In this document: positions 17,545-25,578 of the stretch, one piece after another
Layout of the letters: every line of letters begins with the position of its first letter
How positions within the stretch are numbered: the stretch's first letter is position 1
Translations under genes and position numbers: made by a program
The notes under the pieces: generated by a model
Told to the model about the DNA's origin: nothing
What the model saw: the letters and a program-made list of their open reading frames with translations, nothing else
Database searches by the model: none
Source of the DNA: Chloroflexota bacterium
GTDB taxonomy: Bacteria; Chloroflexota; Ktedonobacteria; Ktedonobacterales; JADMIN01
Assembly: GCA_021323855.1 (NCBI GenBank)
Contig: JAJPKE010000024.1
Location: forward strand, 122,418-186,417
Length of the DNA stretch: 64,000 nucleotides
Direction of reading: 5' to 3'

Positions 17545-18246
17545 ATGACCATTCCGCATTGGGTGCAACAGGCAATCGAAACCTACGGCTATTGGGGCGT
17601 GCTGGTGGCCGTGGCGCTGGAAAGCATGGGCGTACCATTTCCTGGCGAAACGGCGCTGCTGGCGGCTTCGATTTATGCGGGCACGACGGGCCGCATCAAT
17701 CCAGTGTTGGTGATCGTCGCGGCAGCGGTAGGAGCGATTCTCGGCGATAACATCGGCTTTGCGATAGGACACTTTGGCGGCTATCCGCTGCTTCATCGGA
17801 TTGCGCGCCTGATCCATCTGAAGGAAGACACACTCCGCTATGCAGAGGACTATTTTGCAAGGCACGGCGATAAGACGGTCTTCCTGGGGCGCTTCTTCTC
17901 GCTGCTGCGCGCCTATGTGGCGTTTTTGGCAGGTGTCAACCGCATGCACTGGCGCACCTTCCTGCTCTGGAATGCGCTGGGCGGCATCACCTGGGCGATT
18001 ATTTATGGCGTGCTGGGGTTCATCCTGGGCCATAACCTGTCGCTGCTGGGTAGAATCCTCCAGTATATGGGCATCGGCGGCTTCGTGCTGCTGGCGCTCT
18101 TTGTTGCGGGCATCATCTTCTTCATTGTGCGCGACCGGCGGCGCAAGCTGGCCGCTACGGACCAAGAAACCACCTCAAAAAAAGAGACGGGTACCGATGT
18201 GCTAGCGAGCGAAGACAAAGAGGATGTGAAGGATACAACGCCATAA
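17545..18246 (+). CDS. DedA/SNARE-associated family membrane protein
   Basis: A 233-residue integral membrane protein of the DedA superfamily, now known to include undecaprenyl-phosphate and phospholipid translocases. It has the conserved ESMGVPFPGETALLAAS (about 26-42), GAILGDNIGFAIGHFGG, and FLGRFFSLLRAYVAFLAGVN with the essential arginines. Four to five hydrophobic stretches are visible and the last helix is followed by RDRRRK and a charged 40-residue tail. The GTG/ATG start at 17545 gives the standard N-terminus (MTIPHWVQQAIETYGYWGV). It is a single gene followed by a long repeat element. Confidence 0.9.
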   Translation: MTIPHWVQQAIETYGYWGVLVAVALESMGVPFPGETALLAASIYAGTTGRINPVLVIVAAAVGAILGDNIGFAIGHFGGYPLLHRIARLIHLKEDTLRYAEDYFARHGDKTVFLGRFFSLLRAYVAFLAGVNRMHWRTFLLWNALGGITWAIIYGVLGFILGHNLSLLGRILQYMGIGGFVLLALFVAGIIFFIVRDRRRKLAATDQETTSKKETGTDVLASEDKEDVKDTTP

Positions 18247-18247
18247 A

Positions 18248-18362
18248 TAGAGGCCTCACTCCCTGACCCCCTCCGCTGCGCTCCGTCGCCTCCTCCGCAA
18301 GTCTATGACTTGCTTCCCGGCTCCGCCGGGCGGAGGCTCTCTCCCGCGAGGAGAGGGGGAAG
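18248..18362 (+). repeat. Intergenic repeat family A, copy 5 (expanded)
   Basis: Left arm GGCCTCACTCCCTGACCCCC and right arm CTCTCCCGCGAGGAGAGGGG are separated by about 75 bases of nested inverted repeats (CAAGTCTATGACTTG; GGCTCCGCCGGGCGGAG). It looks like the same element with extra palindromes. It begins just after the DedA stop. Confidence 0.75.
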
Positions 18363-18388
18363 CATGCTCATGCCGCGATCCGCATGAC

Positions 18389-19117
18389 TCAGGCGTCCTG
18401 GATGATTTCGCCGTCATTGGGGATGGCGGGGTCGCGCTGATAGTCTGGATATTCCAGTTCCCAAATGCCGCCAGGCTCTTCGCGCGCCTCCCAGCGGCGC
18501 AGTGCATCGCGCAGCACACGCCGCTGTAAATCCACCTGGAAGGGTCCGCCCAGGCAATCGCCCAGCAGGAAGCCGACTGGATGAATTGCGCGCGGCGGCC
18601 CCATTTCACGGGAGTTTTGCGGACGCAGGGTAATCAGGACAGTGGGCAAGCCCAGCATTTCGATTTCTCGTTGAATCGCGACGACCGTGCGATGGCAGAG
18701 CGGTCAGCCGGCGGTGAGGAGCACTGCATCGGCCTGCGAACGTTCGATGACTTTCGCCATTTCCGGTGCGGCGCGCTCATAAAGGTCGCGGAGTTGCTGC
18801 GAATAGCCCATGAAACCGAGGTGCTTATCGCCAACGCCGGCAATCGTGCCATCGGCGGCCAGTTCGCGCAGCCGGTCTATTGGGAAGACGCAGTTGATGT
18901 CCTGGTCCGCATGGTGATGATTGTAATGTTCGTGTGTGACCATCAGTTGATCCGCCTGCACATCGCCGGGAATTAGCCGCCACGAGTTGTCACCGGCGAG
19001 CGCAAACGGCTCCTGGTCGCGCAGGTGAACACCCGCCGTGCTGACCAGCGCGAACACTGTTTCACGCAACTCGCGGCGACGTGGTGTATAGGGAATACAG
19101 CGGCGTGACATCGGCAT
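18389..19117 (-). CDS. GrdB-family reductase, predicted selenoprotein (in-frame TGA)
   Basis: Read through one TGA (18706-18704) the frame gives 242 residues. The sequence before it, LMVTHEHYNHHHADQDINCV, FPIDRLRELAADGTIAG and SQADAVLLTAG, and after it, PLCHRTVVAIQREIEMLG, MGPPRAIHPVGFLLGDCLGG and QRRVLRDALRRWE, both match the glycine/sarcosine/betaine reductase subunit B family. The TGA falls at the redox residue, giving U138-P-L-C141, a UxxC motif; homologues without selenium have Cys there. A hairpin with a GGTC loop lies just downstream (see 18675-18693). The ATG at 19117 has GAGGAG nine bases upstream. No selA/B/C/D gene is in the window, and no partner GrdA/PrdA gene is adjacent, so the substrate is unknown. 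Standard gene finding would split it in two. Confidence 0.85.
18675..18693 (-). promoter_or_regulatory. Candidate bacterial SECIS hairpin
   Basis: On the - strand, ten bases after the TGA, ATCGC pairs with GCGAT around a nine-base loop ACGGTCGTC. The GGTC in the loop, about 17 bases after the TGA, matches the apical-loop GGU(C) that SelB recognises in E. coli fdhF. The stem is short (5 bp). Confidence 0.5.
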
Positions 19118-19272
19118 AGCTGACAACTCCTCAGAGACTTATGATGTAAGATATAAACAGTATGAGATGATACCCAGTTCATTGGCAACTCCGAGTTCTG
19201 ATCGGCTATAGTCCCGGATTGGGATTAAATCAACCGATAGGTTATCAACTGGTTAAGGAGACTGAAAAATCA

Positions 19273-19746
19273 ATGGCAATTCATCCGCCAACAATCGAAC
19301 ATGTGCAGGAACGTGACGGTGAGCTATATATCGGCGCATCGCGCGTGACGTTGAGCAGCGCCATATCCGCCTGGAAACAGGGAGGCCAGCGCCCAGAAAG
19401 CATTCTTGCAGCCTATCCGTCGCTTTCACTCGCTGCTGCCTATGGTGCCGTCGCTTACTATCTGGATCATCAAGACGAGTTGGAAGCGTATTTCGCCGAA
19501 GGACGGCAGCAATTCGAGCAATTGCGAGCCGAGAGCCGGGCAGCAGATCCCGCCTTCCATGCCAATCTGCGACAGCGCATGGAACAGTTGCGACAGAGCG
19601 GATTTCTTCAACCGATTACCCAGCCAACAGACGTGACCGAGGTGACTGACCCAGGTAATGATGTAGATAAAACCAGCAGAACAGACAACGCTAATGGCGC
19701 TGATGTGGACTGCGGGGAAACTGAGGCTAACGAGGGCGGCCAATGA
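19273..19746 (+). CDS. DUF433 protein, probable antitoxin
   Basis: A 157-residue protein. The first 80 residues (ELYIGASRVTLSSAISAWKQ, then GGQRPESILAAYPSLSLAAA and YGAVAYYLDHQDEL) are the DUF433 winged-helix pattern, which is typically the antitoxin of a two-gene module. The C-terminal half is charged and disordered (Asp/Asn/Thr-rich). The ATG at 19273 follows AAGGAG. Its last codon overlaps the next gene by four bases (ATGA), the usual coupling for DUF433-DUF5615 pairs. The HTH probably represses the operon and the tail binds the partner (inference). Confidence 0.82.
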   Translation: MAIHPPTIEHVQERDGELYIGASRVTLSSAISAWKQGGQRPESILAAYPSLSLAAAYGAVAYYLDHQDELEAYFAEGRQQFEQLRAESRAADPAFHANLRQRMEQLRQSGFLQPITQPTDVTEVTDPGNDVDKTSRTDNANGADVDCGETEANEGGQ

Positions 19747-20132
19747 AACCCATTGGCATCGAAGAGCGACCGAGTTTCCTGGGCGATGAAAACTTCAATC
19801 AACATATCGTTGATGGATTGCGCCAACACTTCCCCGACCTCGATATTTTGACGTTCAACGAGTCCGGCCTTCAGGAGGGCCTGGACGACCCGCTATTGAT
19901 CGAAGAAACTGCCCGGATTGAGCGCCTCTTGCTCAGCCACGACAAACGCACTATGCCGCGCCACTTCGCCGCCGTACTGGAGCGTTGGCTGCCGCTTGGC
20001 CAACACTTGCCGGGCGTCCTCATTTTGCAGGATGACCTGCCGGTCGCGGAGGCTATTGAGCAGATCGCCCTGGTCTGGGGTGCGAGCCGCGCCATCGAAT
20101 GGCGCGACCGCATCGTCTTTCTTCCCGAATGA
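19743..20132 (+). CDS. DUF5615 PIN-like protein, probable toxin
   Basis: A 129-residue protein of the DUF5615 family, a PIN-like nuclease fold. The opening SFLGDENFNQHIVDGLRQHF carries the first acidic pair, LLSHDKRTMPRHF the central conserved D(K/R)D-like site, and GVLILQDDLPVAEAIEQIAL the strand/helix near the C-terminus. PIN enzymes cut RNA with a cluster of acidic residues; here D, E, D, D are visible. It starts inside the stop codon of the DUF433 gene, so the two form a toxin-antitoxin-like operon. No direct test of toxicity is known to me for this family member. Confidence 0.8.
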   Translation: MKPIGIEERPSFLGDENFNQHIVDGLRQHFPDLDILTFNESGLQEGLDDPLLIEETARIERLLLSHDKRTMPRHFAAVLERWLPLGQHLPGVLILQDDLPVAEAIEQIALVWGASRAIEWRDRIVFLPE

Positions 20133-20195
20133 CAACCAAGTGGCGTTAAAACTCGACTTCTAGACTTCTAATCCGCTGGAATAACCGAGAACTCA

Positions 20196-21092
20196 TCAAT
20201 TGCTCAGAACTGCCACGTCGAGTTGCTGGAGCTTCGCGGGATCGGCAATAGCGTTGATCTCGGTGATCTTGCCATTGGCAACGGTGAGTTTGATGGCGAG
20301 GAACAGCTTTCCACCTGGAGCCACAAGGAGTCCAGCGGAACCATCCACCAGCGCGAGCCGAGCGCCCTGCGCACGTCCTACAAACTGCTTCGCCACCGCC
20401 TGCGCACCGCGAACCTCCTTTGCTGGCTGGCGTAGCAGAGCAACGGCATCGGCGCGGAAGACGACGTTTGGGTCAAGCAGCGAGAGCAGCGCATCGAAGT
20501 TGCCCGAACGCGAGGCAGCGAGAAAGGCTTCTACGACTGCGCGCTGGCGAGGGAGATCAGTATCGGAATCTGACGCTGCGCCGCGCACGCGCTGGCGCGC
20601 ACGGCTGGCAAGCTGCCGGGCCGCCGTTGGTGTGCGTCCGACAATGGGAGCGATCTCCTCGAATGGCACATCGAAGAGGTCGTGGAGCACAAACGCCAGC
20701 CGCTCGGCAGGATTCAACGTATCGAGGACGACGAGCAGCGCCAGCCCTACCGAGTCCGCCAGCAGCATCTCCTGTTCAGGGTCTACCGTGCCTGCGTGGC
20801 TTATGCTAGCCGCTGTTGTCTCTGGCAGTTGTCCATCCGCTCCAGTATCCAGCGATTCCTCGCGCCGGGCTTTGCGTGCGCGTAGTTGATCGAGACAGAT
20901 GCGCGCCACCACTGTTGTCAGCCAGCCACCCAGGTTCTCGATGCCGCTTGTATCTGAACGGCTGAGGCGCAGCCAGGACTCTTGTACGGCGTCGTCGGCT
21001 TCCGTGAGTGAGCCAAGCATGCGATAGGCCACCGCGCGCAGGTGGGGACGCTCCTCCTCGAATTGTTCCGCCAGCCAATCGTGTTTGTCCAT
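20196..21092 (-). CDS. ECF41-type (SigJ-like) RNA polymerase sigma factor
   Basis: A 298-residue sigma factor with a fused C-terminal regulatory domain. Sigma2: HLRAVAYRMLGSLTEADDAV with QESWLRLSR; sigma4: LNPAERLAFVLHDLFDVPFE with EIAPIVGRTPTAARQLASRA. The last ~110 residues form a SnoaL/NTF2-like domain ending in a DPAKL motif, close to the NPDKL motif described for ECF41. In ECF41 the domain itself tunes activity in place of an anti-sigma factor. The ATG at 21092 has GGAGG five bases upstream. The divergent AhpD-like gene is the standard partner of this group, and both genes have ECF41-type promoters in the gap. Confidence 0.92.
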   Translation of the reverse strand: MDKHDWLAEQFEEERPHLRAVAYRMLGSLTEADDAVQESWLRLSRSDTSGIENLGGWLTTVVARICLDQLRARKARREESLDTGADGQLPETTAASISHAGTVDPEQEMLLADSVGLALLVVLDTLNPAERLAFVLHDLFDVPFEEIAPIVGRTPTAARQLASRARQRVRGAASDSDTDLPRQRAVVEAFLAASRSGNFDALLSLLDPNVVFRADAVALLRQPAKEVRGAQAVAKQFVGRAQGARLALVDGSAGLLVAPGGKLFLAIKLTVANGKITEINAIADPAKLQQLDVAVLSN

Positions 21093-21154
21093 CTCGTCCT
21101 CCGCACGTATTCTTTTCTCTGCCTCACGCAAATTTTCGCCGTCGTGTGTATTTT

Positions 21155-21181
21155 GGTCACACCTTCACATTGCGTTTCGTC
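21155..21181 (+). promoter_or_regulatory. ECF41-type promoter reading toward the AhpD-like gene
   Basis: GGTCACA (21155-21161), 16-base spacer, CGTC (21178-21181). The published ECF41 promoter is TGTCACA-N16-CGTC, so ten of eleven positions match. It reads right, about 200 bases before the start at 21387. Confidence 0.75.
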
Positions 21182-21189
21182 ACCCTTGT

Positions 21190-21216
21190 GACGAGCCAAA
21201 TTCACCCGATGTGACG
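21190..21216 (-). promoter_or_regulatory. ECF41-type promoter reading toward the sigma factor gene
   Basis: On the - strand CGTCACA (21216-21210), 16-base spacer, CGTC (21193-21190); ten of eleven positions match the ECF41 consensus. It reads left, about 90 bases before the start at 21092, and implies autoregulation. Confidence 0.75.
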
Positions 21217-21386
21217 GAGAAATCGCGTTTCTGGGGCATCAGAAGGCGGTATCGTCGGGTACGAGTGCAACACGAGTACCAGCGGGATGCTCGACACATG
21301 TTCAACATTCCGATTGCCTATCTTCACATGACCTAGTGATGCTGTACCAGGCAAAGACACTAGCGCCCCATTGGAGGAAACCCATC

Positions 21387-21845
21387 ATGCAAGCACGTAT
21401 GAGCAATCCGGCAACTATCCTTCCCGATGCCCTGCACGGCATACAGGGACTGCTCAAAGCAACGAGAGAAGGTGGTGTGCCGCAGACAACGCTGGAACTC
21501 GTCCACCTGCGCGCGAGCCAGATCAACGGCTGTAGCTTCTGCGTGGATTCTGGCGTTCGCAGCGCCAAGAAAGCTGGCGAGAGCGACGAACGCATCGGCG
21601 CGGTAGCCGCCTGGCGCGAGGCGCCATACTTCACCGACGCCGAACGCGCCGCCCTGGCGCTCACCGAGTCCGTCACTCGTCTGGCCGACCGCGCGAACGC
21701 AGTTCCTGACGATATCTGGAACGAGGCTGCCAGGCATTACGATGAAAAGGGACTCGCGGCGCTACTCCTCATGATCGCTACAACCAATCTCTTCAACCGT
21801 CTCAACGCTTCCACCAAACAGGTGGCGGGCGCGCAGAACTGGTAA
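21387..21845 (+). CDS. AhpD-like carboxymuconolactone decarboxylase-family protein
   Basis: A 152-residue CMD/AhpD-family protein. The redox motif INGCSFCVDSGVRSAKKAG (C-S-F-C, followed by a conserved pattern typical of peroxidase-type members), then AVAAWREAPYFTDAERAALA and a C-terminal TTNLFNRLNAS helix. AhpD-like proteins act as alkylhydroperoxidases through the CxxC pair. The ATG at 21387 has GGAGG eight bases upstream. It is divergent to the ECF41 sigma gene and preceded by an ECF41-type promoter, so it is probably the sigma factor's main target. A peroxiredoxin gene converges on it from the right. Confidence 0.92.
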   Translation: MQARMSNPATILPDALHGIQGLLKATREGGVPQTTLELVHLRASQINGCSFCVDSGVRSAKKAGESDERIGAVAAWREAPYFTDAERAALALTESVTRLADRANAVPDDIWNEAARHYDEKGLAALLLMIATTNLFNRLNASTKQVAGAQNW

Positions 21846-21869
21846 GCTGCGGTCAATACAGCGGTCAAT

Positions 21870-21904
21870 ACAATGGACGGCGCGAGCACTACGCCGTCCA
21901 TTGT
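21870..21904. terminator. Perfect 13-bp hairpin between convergent genes
   Basis: ACAATGGACGGCG pairs with CGCCGTCCATTGT around a nine-base loop, 25 bases after the AhpD-like stop and 34 bases after the peroxiredoxin stop on the other strand. There is no T-tract on either side. A direct repeat GCGGTCAATACA (x2) precedes it. Confidence 0.55.
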
Positions 21905-21937
21905 CGTATCTGGCGCCAATGCGTTGGGGGGATCGGC

Positions 21938-22426
21938 CTAGCCGAGCTTGCGCAGCACCTCGAAGAGTTCTTCGTTATCCGGCGCCTCGCCTGTCGGACG
22001 GTGAACGTGAATCCAGGCGACCTTGCCGCTCTTATCTATGACGAAGAGCGCGCGCTCTGGCATACCGGCGGCATGGCGCACGCCGTAGAGGTCGGTCACT
22101 TTGCCCTGCGGGTAGAAGTCTGAGAGCAGCGGATAGGTGATACCAAGCTGCTCGCCAAATGCCCGGAGCGAGTGAGTGGCATCCATGCTGATGCCCAATA
22201 CCTGCGTGTCGTAGCTGTTGAACCGTTCCAACTCGGCCTGATAGGAAGGCATCTGCGCGGAACAGGTGCCGCTGAATGCGTAAGGGAAGAACGCCAGCAC
22301 GACGTTCTTCGCTCCACGATACTGGCTGAGCGTGATACTCTCGCCACTTGCTGACTTCAGCGTAAAATCTGGCGCTTCATCGCCGACATTGAGGGTTGGT
22401 GTGACGGTCAGACTTTCATTACTCAC
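21938..22426 (-). CDS. Peroxiredoxin (AhpC/TSA, AhpE/BCP-like)
   Basis: A 162-residue thioredoxin-fold peroxidase that reduces hydroperoxides. The active-site loop is FFPYAFSGTCSAQMPSY; the peroxidatic Cys is at about residue 54, with the preceding Thr conserved and the usual Glu three residues later replaced by Gln. Other family features: NVGDEAPDFTLKSASG, ISMDATHSLRAFGEQLGITY and PERALFVIDKSGKVAWIHVH. There is no second cysteine, so it should be a 1-Cys type that needs an external thiol. The start is GTG at 22426 with GGAG nine bases upstream. It converges on the AhpD-like gene. Confidence 0.9.
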   Translation of the reverse strand: MSNESLTVTPTLNVGDEAPDFTLKSASGESITLSQYRGAKNVVLAFFPYAFSGTCSAQMPSYQAELERFNSYDTQVLGISMDATHSLRAFGEQLGITYPLLSDFYPQGKVTDLYGVRHAAGMPERALFVIDKSGKVAWIHVHRPTGEAPDNEELFEVLRKLG

Positions 22427-22562
22427 TGACTATGGCTCCTTCGTGTTCGTTCGCGCATGTTCGTATATCGCGAATATCGCGTAGCAACGGCGCTACGGCC
22501 AAAGGCGATTGTAGTGCGAGGCAGGCGCTAGAGTCAAACTCAGGCGAGAGATCATGCCCATG

Positions 22563-23453
22563 CTAGCGCAATGGCTGCCCGGTGAGCCATTCGAGCGCCT
22601 CCTGGTAGCGAGCGCTGGTGCCGGCGATTACTTCTGCTGGCAGTTGTGGCGCAGGCGGCTGTTTGTTCCAGCCGCTTTTTTCCAGCCAGTCGCGCACATA
22701 CTGTTTGTCGAAGCTTGGCGGCGAGATGCCCGGTTCATATTCACCCAGCGCCCAGAAGCGCGATGAATCTGGCGTAAGCAATTCATCAATCAGGATGAGT
22801 TCACCGCCAAGCAGACCAAACTCCATTTTGGTGTCAGCGATGATGATGCCACGGTCGCGAGCATAGGTGGCAGCCGCGCGGTAGATGGCGATGCTGGCGT
22901 CCGCCAACGCTTGCCCCAGGTCTTCACCGACCTGGTTCTTCACCTCTTCGAGCGTGATGCCCAGATCGTGCCCCTGCTCGGCTTTGGTCGTCGGTGTGAA
23001 GATTGGTTCGGGCAGTTCGTCGGACTGACGCAGACCCACAGGCAACGGCACGCCGCAGACGCTCCCCTTCTGCTGATATTCTAGCCAACCGCTGCCCGCC
23101 AGATAGCCGCGCACAACACACTCGAAGTTCAGCCGCTCCGCCTTACGCACGAGCATGCTGCGCCCGGCCAGTTGCGCGCGAAAAGCAGCAACCTCCTCCG
23201 GCAGATCGGCAACATCCGTGCTGATGAGGTGATTCGGCAGCAGGTCTTTTGTATAGTCGAACCAGAAGACGGAGAGCTGGGTCAGCACCTTGCCTTTGTT
23301 GGGGATGCCGTTGGGGAGAATACAATCAAAGGCAGAGATACGGTCGGTCGTGACCATCAGCAGGCGGTCGCCAAGATCATAGGTATCGCGCACTTTCCCC
23401 ACGCCAAAGCGGGGCAGCGGCAAGTTTGTATGCAGTACAATGTCGTCGGGCAT
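22563..23453 (-). CDS. purC: SAICAR synthase
   Basis: A 296-residue phosphoribosylaminoimidazole-succinocarboxamide synthase, of the longer (about 300-residue) class. It joins CAIR and aspartate with ATP in purine synthesis. Visible: [20 protein letters not shown] and [40 protein letters not shown], then [20 protein letters not shown] and [18 protein letters not shown]. All conserved substrate-binding stretches are intact. No other pur gene is in the window; it stands alone between the peroxiredoxin and a hydrolase. Confidence 0.96.
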   Translation of the reverse strand: MPDDIVLHTNLPLPRFGVGKVRDTYDLGDRLLMVTTDRISAFDCILPNGIPNKGKVLTQLSVFWFDYTKDLLPNHLISTDVADLPEEVAAFRAQLAGRSMLVRKAERLNFECVVRGYLAGSGWLEYQQKGSVCGVPLPVGLRQSDELPEPIFTPTTKAEQGHDLGITLEEVKNQVGEDLGQALADASIAIYRAAATYARDRGIIIADTKMEFGLLGGELILIDELLTPDSSRFWALGEYEPGISPPSFDKQYVRDWLEKSGWNKQPPAPQLPAEVIAGTSARYQEALEWLTGQPLR

Positions 23454-23579
23454 AGCGCCTCCCCGCCGCAGCCGAACCGTTGCGGCGCTTGACGAAAAAT
23501 AATAGCTGAAGCGATGCGGGCAGACAAGAATGTCCGCCCCACTAATATCAAGCGCATCGCCAGAACTGGTAGTAGACGA

Positions 23580-24605
23580 TCACACACGCGGCCTGACATA
23601 GAGGCCATTGAGCCAGGAGAGCAGCACTGTGGCGAAATCGCCGGGGCGCTCCACCCACGGCGAATGGCCGGTGTGCGTGAAGGCGACGAGCTGGCCATCA
23701 CGCAGATGGCGGATGGCATGCAGCCCCGCCTCATACGGCGTCAGCGTATCACTATCGCCCCAGAGCATCAGGACGGGCATCTCCAACTCATGCAGGCGGT
23801 CTGCAAATGTCAGGTGGACGCCGGTGAGATTGATCCAGGCGTGAAAGGCTTTTGCGCCGCTGGGAATGACCGCAGCCTGTGTGAACAGTTCATGGTACAA
23901 CCCAAAGAGCGGCTCGTCCAGTTCGTTGTGTCGAGTGCCGCCCTGGGAGCGCAGCACCATGCGGGTGAAGCGTTTGCCGAAGCGCCGGTGCAGGCGTTCC
24001 GGGCCGAGAGCAAAATAGAGGCGCACATCCAACTGCATCTCGTTGCCGATGCCAGCGGGATCCATCAGAATCAGCCGCCGCACACGGTCTGGATGCTCCA
24101 ATGCGAGGCCCAGCGCCGTGAAGCCGCCCATCGAATGGCCAAGCAGGTCCACCTGCTCCAGACCAAGCGCATCGAGGAAGCCCAGCACGCCATCCATCCA
24201 AACGTGCAGCGCATCCTGTGGCGTGTGGCCGGTGAAGGGTGGTTTATCTGAAAGTCCCCAGCCGGGGAGATCGAGCGTGATGATGCGCCGCTCTGCACCG
24301 AGCAGCGGCAGCACCGGAGCAAACGTCGCGCCGGCCAGCCCGCGCCCATGCAGCATGAGCAATGGCTCGCCTTCGCCACAGGTGAGATAATGGAGCCGCA
24401 CGCCAGCGACTTCGATATCATGCTGCTCGATCTCATAGCCGGTGGAACGCAGCACGGCGTCTTCGGCGGCGCGCAACGCTGTCATCGAGCTAACAGGGCT
24501 GGGCGCGGCAGGCCGTGGAGGTTCTTGATCGTGAGCGGCGCCTGCTGTGTCCGGGATACCTGGCGTGTTTGGGGTGTTTGGGGTGTTAATTGGCGAAGAT
24601 GGCAT
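23580..24605 (-). CDS. Alpha/beta-hydrolase
   Basis: A 341-residue alpha/beta-hydrolase. After a disordered Pro/Ala/Asn-rich N-terminus of about 50 residues (with an NTPNTPNTP micro-repeat), the fold shows the HGRGLAG oxyanion region, the nucleophile elbow LLGHSMGGFTALGLALEH (Ser near residue 157), the acid in LMLWGDSDTLTPYEAGL and the histidine in FTHTGHSPWVERPGDF. The catalytic triad is complete. The substrate is unknown; sequences of this type include esterases and C-C bond hydrolases. The ATG at 24605 has AAAGGA upstream; an in-frame ATG at 24656 would add 17 basic residues. Single gene, divergent to ybaK. Confidence 0.88.
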   Translation of the reverse strand: MPSSPINTPNTPNTPGIPDTAGAAHDQEPPRPAAPSPVSSMTALRAAEDAVLRSTGYEIEQHDIEVAGVRLHYLTCGEGEPLLMLHGRGLAGATFAPVLPLLGAERRIITLDLPGWGLSDKPPFTGHTPQDALHVWMDGVLGFLDALGLEQVDLLGHSMGGFTALGLALEHPDRVRRLILMDPAGIGNEMQLDVRLYFALGPERLHRRFGKRFTRMVLRSQGGTRHNELDEPLFGLYHELFTQAAVIPSGAKAFHAWINLTGVHLTFADRLHELEMPVLMLWGDSDTLTPYEAGLHAIRHLRDGQLVAFTHTGHSPWVERPGDFATVLLSWLNGLYVRPRV

Positions 24606-24750
24606 ATCTGGCTGTCCTTTGGCTGTGTGGCTACGGCGACCTGTCGCATGGGACACGCTCTTGCACCCAGTATAACGCGCCCGCCATTGCCGGACGTGAC
24701 ATCGTACTATTCGTGCTATTCACGCTATTTGGGCATTTTCTGGTGAAAAT

Positions 24751-25287
24751 ATGGCAAAACATGCGGCGCAGAGCAAGCGCCAGGCAGCTAAGACATCCAA
24801 GACAATCAAAACAAACGCGATGCGGGCGCTGGATGCGCGCCATATCGCCTATGAAGCTTTCTTCTATGACGAGGCAATTCATTCAGCGGATGAGGTAGCG
24901 CGTCTGCTCGGAGTACCCGCCAGCCAGGTCTTCAAGACGCTGGTGGTGCTGGCCGGCGCAGATAGGCGTTTGCTCGTCGTGACGCCGGGAGACCGTGAAC
25001 TCGACCTGCGGCTGGTGGCGAAGGGCGTGGGCGCGAAAGAGGCGCACATGGCGCCACAGAAAGAGGCGGAGCGGCTGACCGGCTTGAAGGTCGGCGGCAT
25101 CTCGCCGCTGGCGCTGCTGGATAAACGCTTCGAGGTGTTTCTGGATGCCCCAGGCGCTGAACTGACGCAGCTCTATATCAACGGTGGGCAGCGTGGCGTC
25201 AACCTGCGCCTTGCGGTAGCGGACCTGATCGCCGTGACGCAGGCGCGCGTAATCGAGGCGACGAGGGCAGATGAAAGCGCCGGATAG
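24751..25287 (+). CDS. ybaK: Cys-tRNA(Pro)/Ala-tRNA deacylase, YbaK/EbsC family
   Basis: A 178-residue protein with a 20-residue basic N-terminal extension and then the YbaK/INS editing fold. ARLLGVPASQVFKTLVVLAG carries the conserved lysine, then LLVVTPGDRELDLRLVAKGV, RLTGLKVGGISPLALLDKRF and ELTQLYINGGQRGVNLRLAV. It hydrolyses misacylated Cys-tRNA(Pro) after prolyl-tRNA synthetase. The ATG at 24751 follows a GGTGAAAAT stretch. It is divergent to the hydrolase gene and not linked to proS here. Confidence 0.93.
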   Translation: MAKHAAQSKRQAAKTSKTIKTNAMRALDARHIAYEAFFYDEAIHSADEVARLLGVPASQVFKTLVVLAGADRRLLVVTPGDRELDLRLVAKGVGAKEAHMAPQKEAERLTGLKVGGISPLALLDKRFEVFLDAPGAELTQLYINGGQRGVNLRLAVADLIAVTQARVIEATRADESAG

Positions 25288-25344
25288 CGCACTGAAGCAA
25301 CCGAGCTGGCAAGTGCAGCCTGTGGGAACTTCGACCCCTGATGC

Positions 25345-25373
25345 TTGACAAAATGCGGTCTCTGCGCGATACT
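25345..25373 (+). promoter_or_regulatory. Sigma-70-type promoter upstream of the HNH gene
   Basis: TTGACA (25345-25350, perfect), 17-base spacer, GATACT (25368-25373, four of six). It lies about 200 bases before the HNH start, implying a long leader. It stands downstream of the ybaK stop. Confidence 0.5.
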
Positions 25374-25578
25374 ATGAGAGTAGGAGGCCGGTTGCGCGCG
25401 ACCGATAGGCGCGACAGGAGCAGATGCCGCGAGATCGCAGTGGCAAAGTGCGACCCCTCTCTTACAGATACGTACCTTCCACAACCTATGCTGACTGGAT
25501 GGGATTCATCAATCGAATACATCGAATAGATGGGATACATGGCGCGGCGGGTGTGGATGCAGAGGAAAGTTTAACAAT

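Noticed and set aside
18389..18706. Separate short gene after the TGA in the GrdB-like gene
   Set aside because: The start ATG would cut the conserved PLCHRTVVAIQREIE segment; reading through TGA restores a full family protein.
23514..24251. 245-codon + strand frame
   Set aside because: Antisense to the alpha/beta-hydrolase, which keeps a full catalytic triad.
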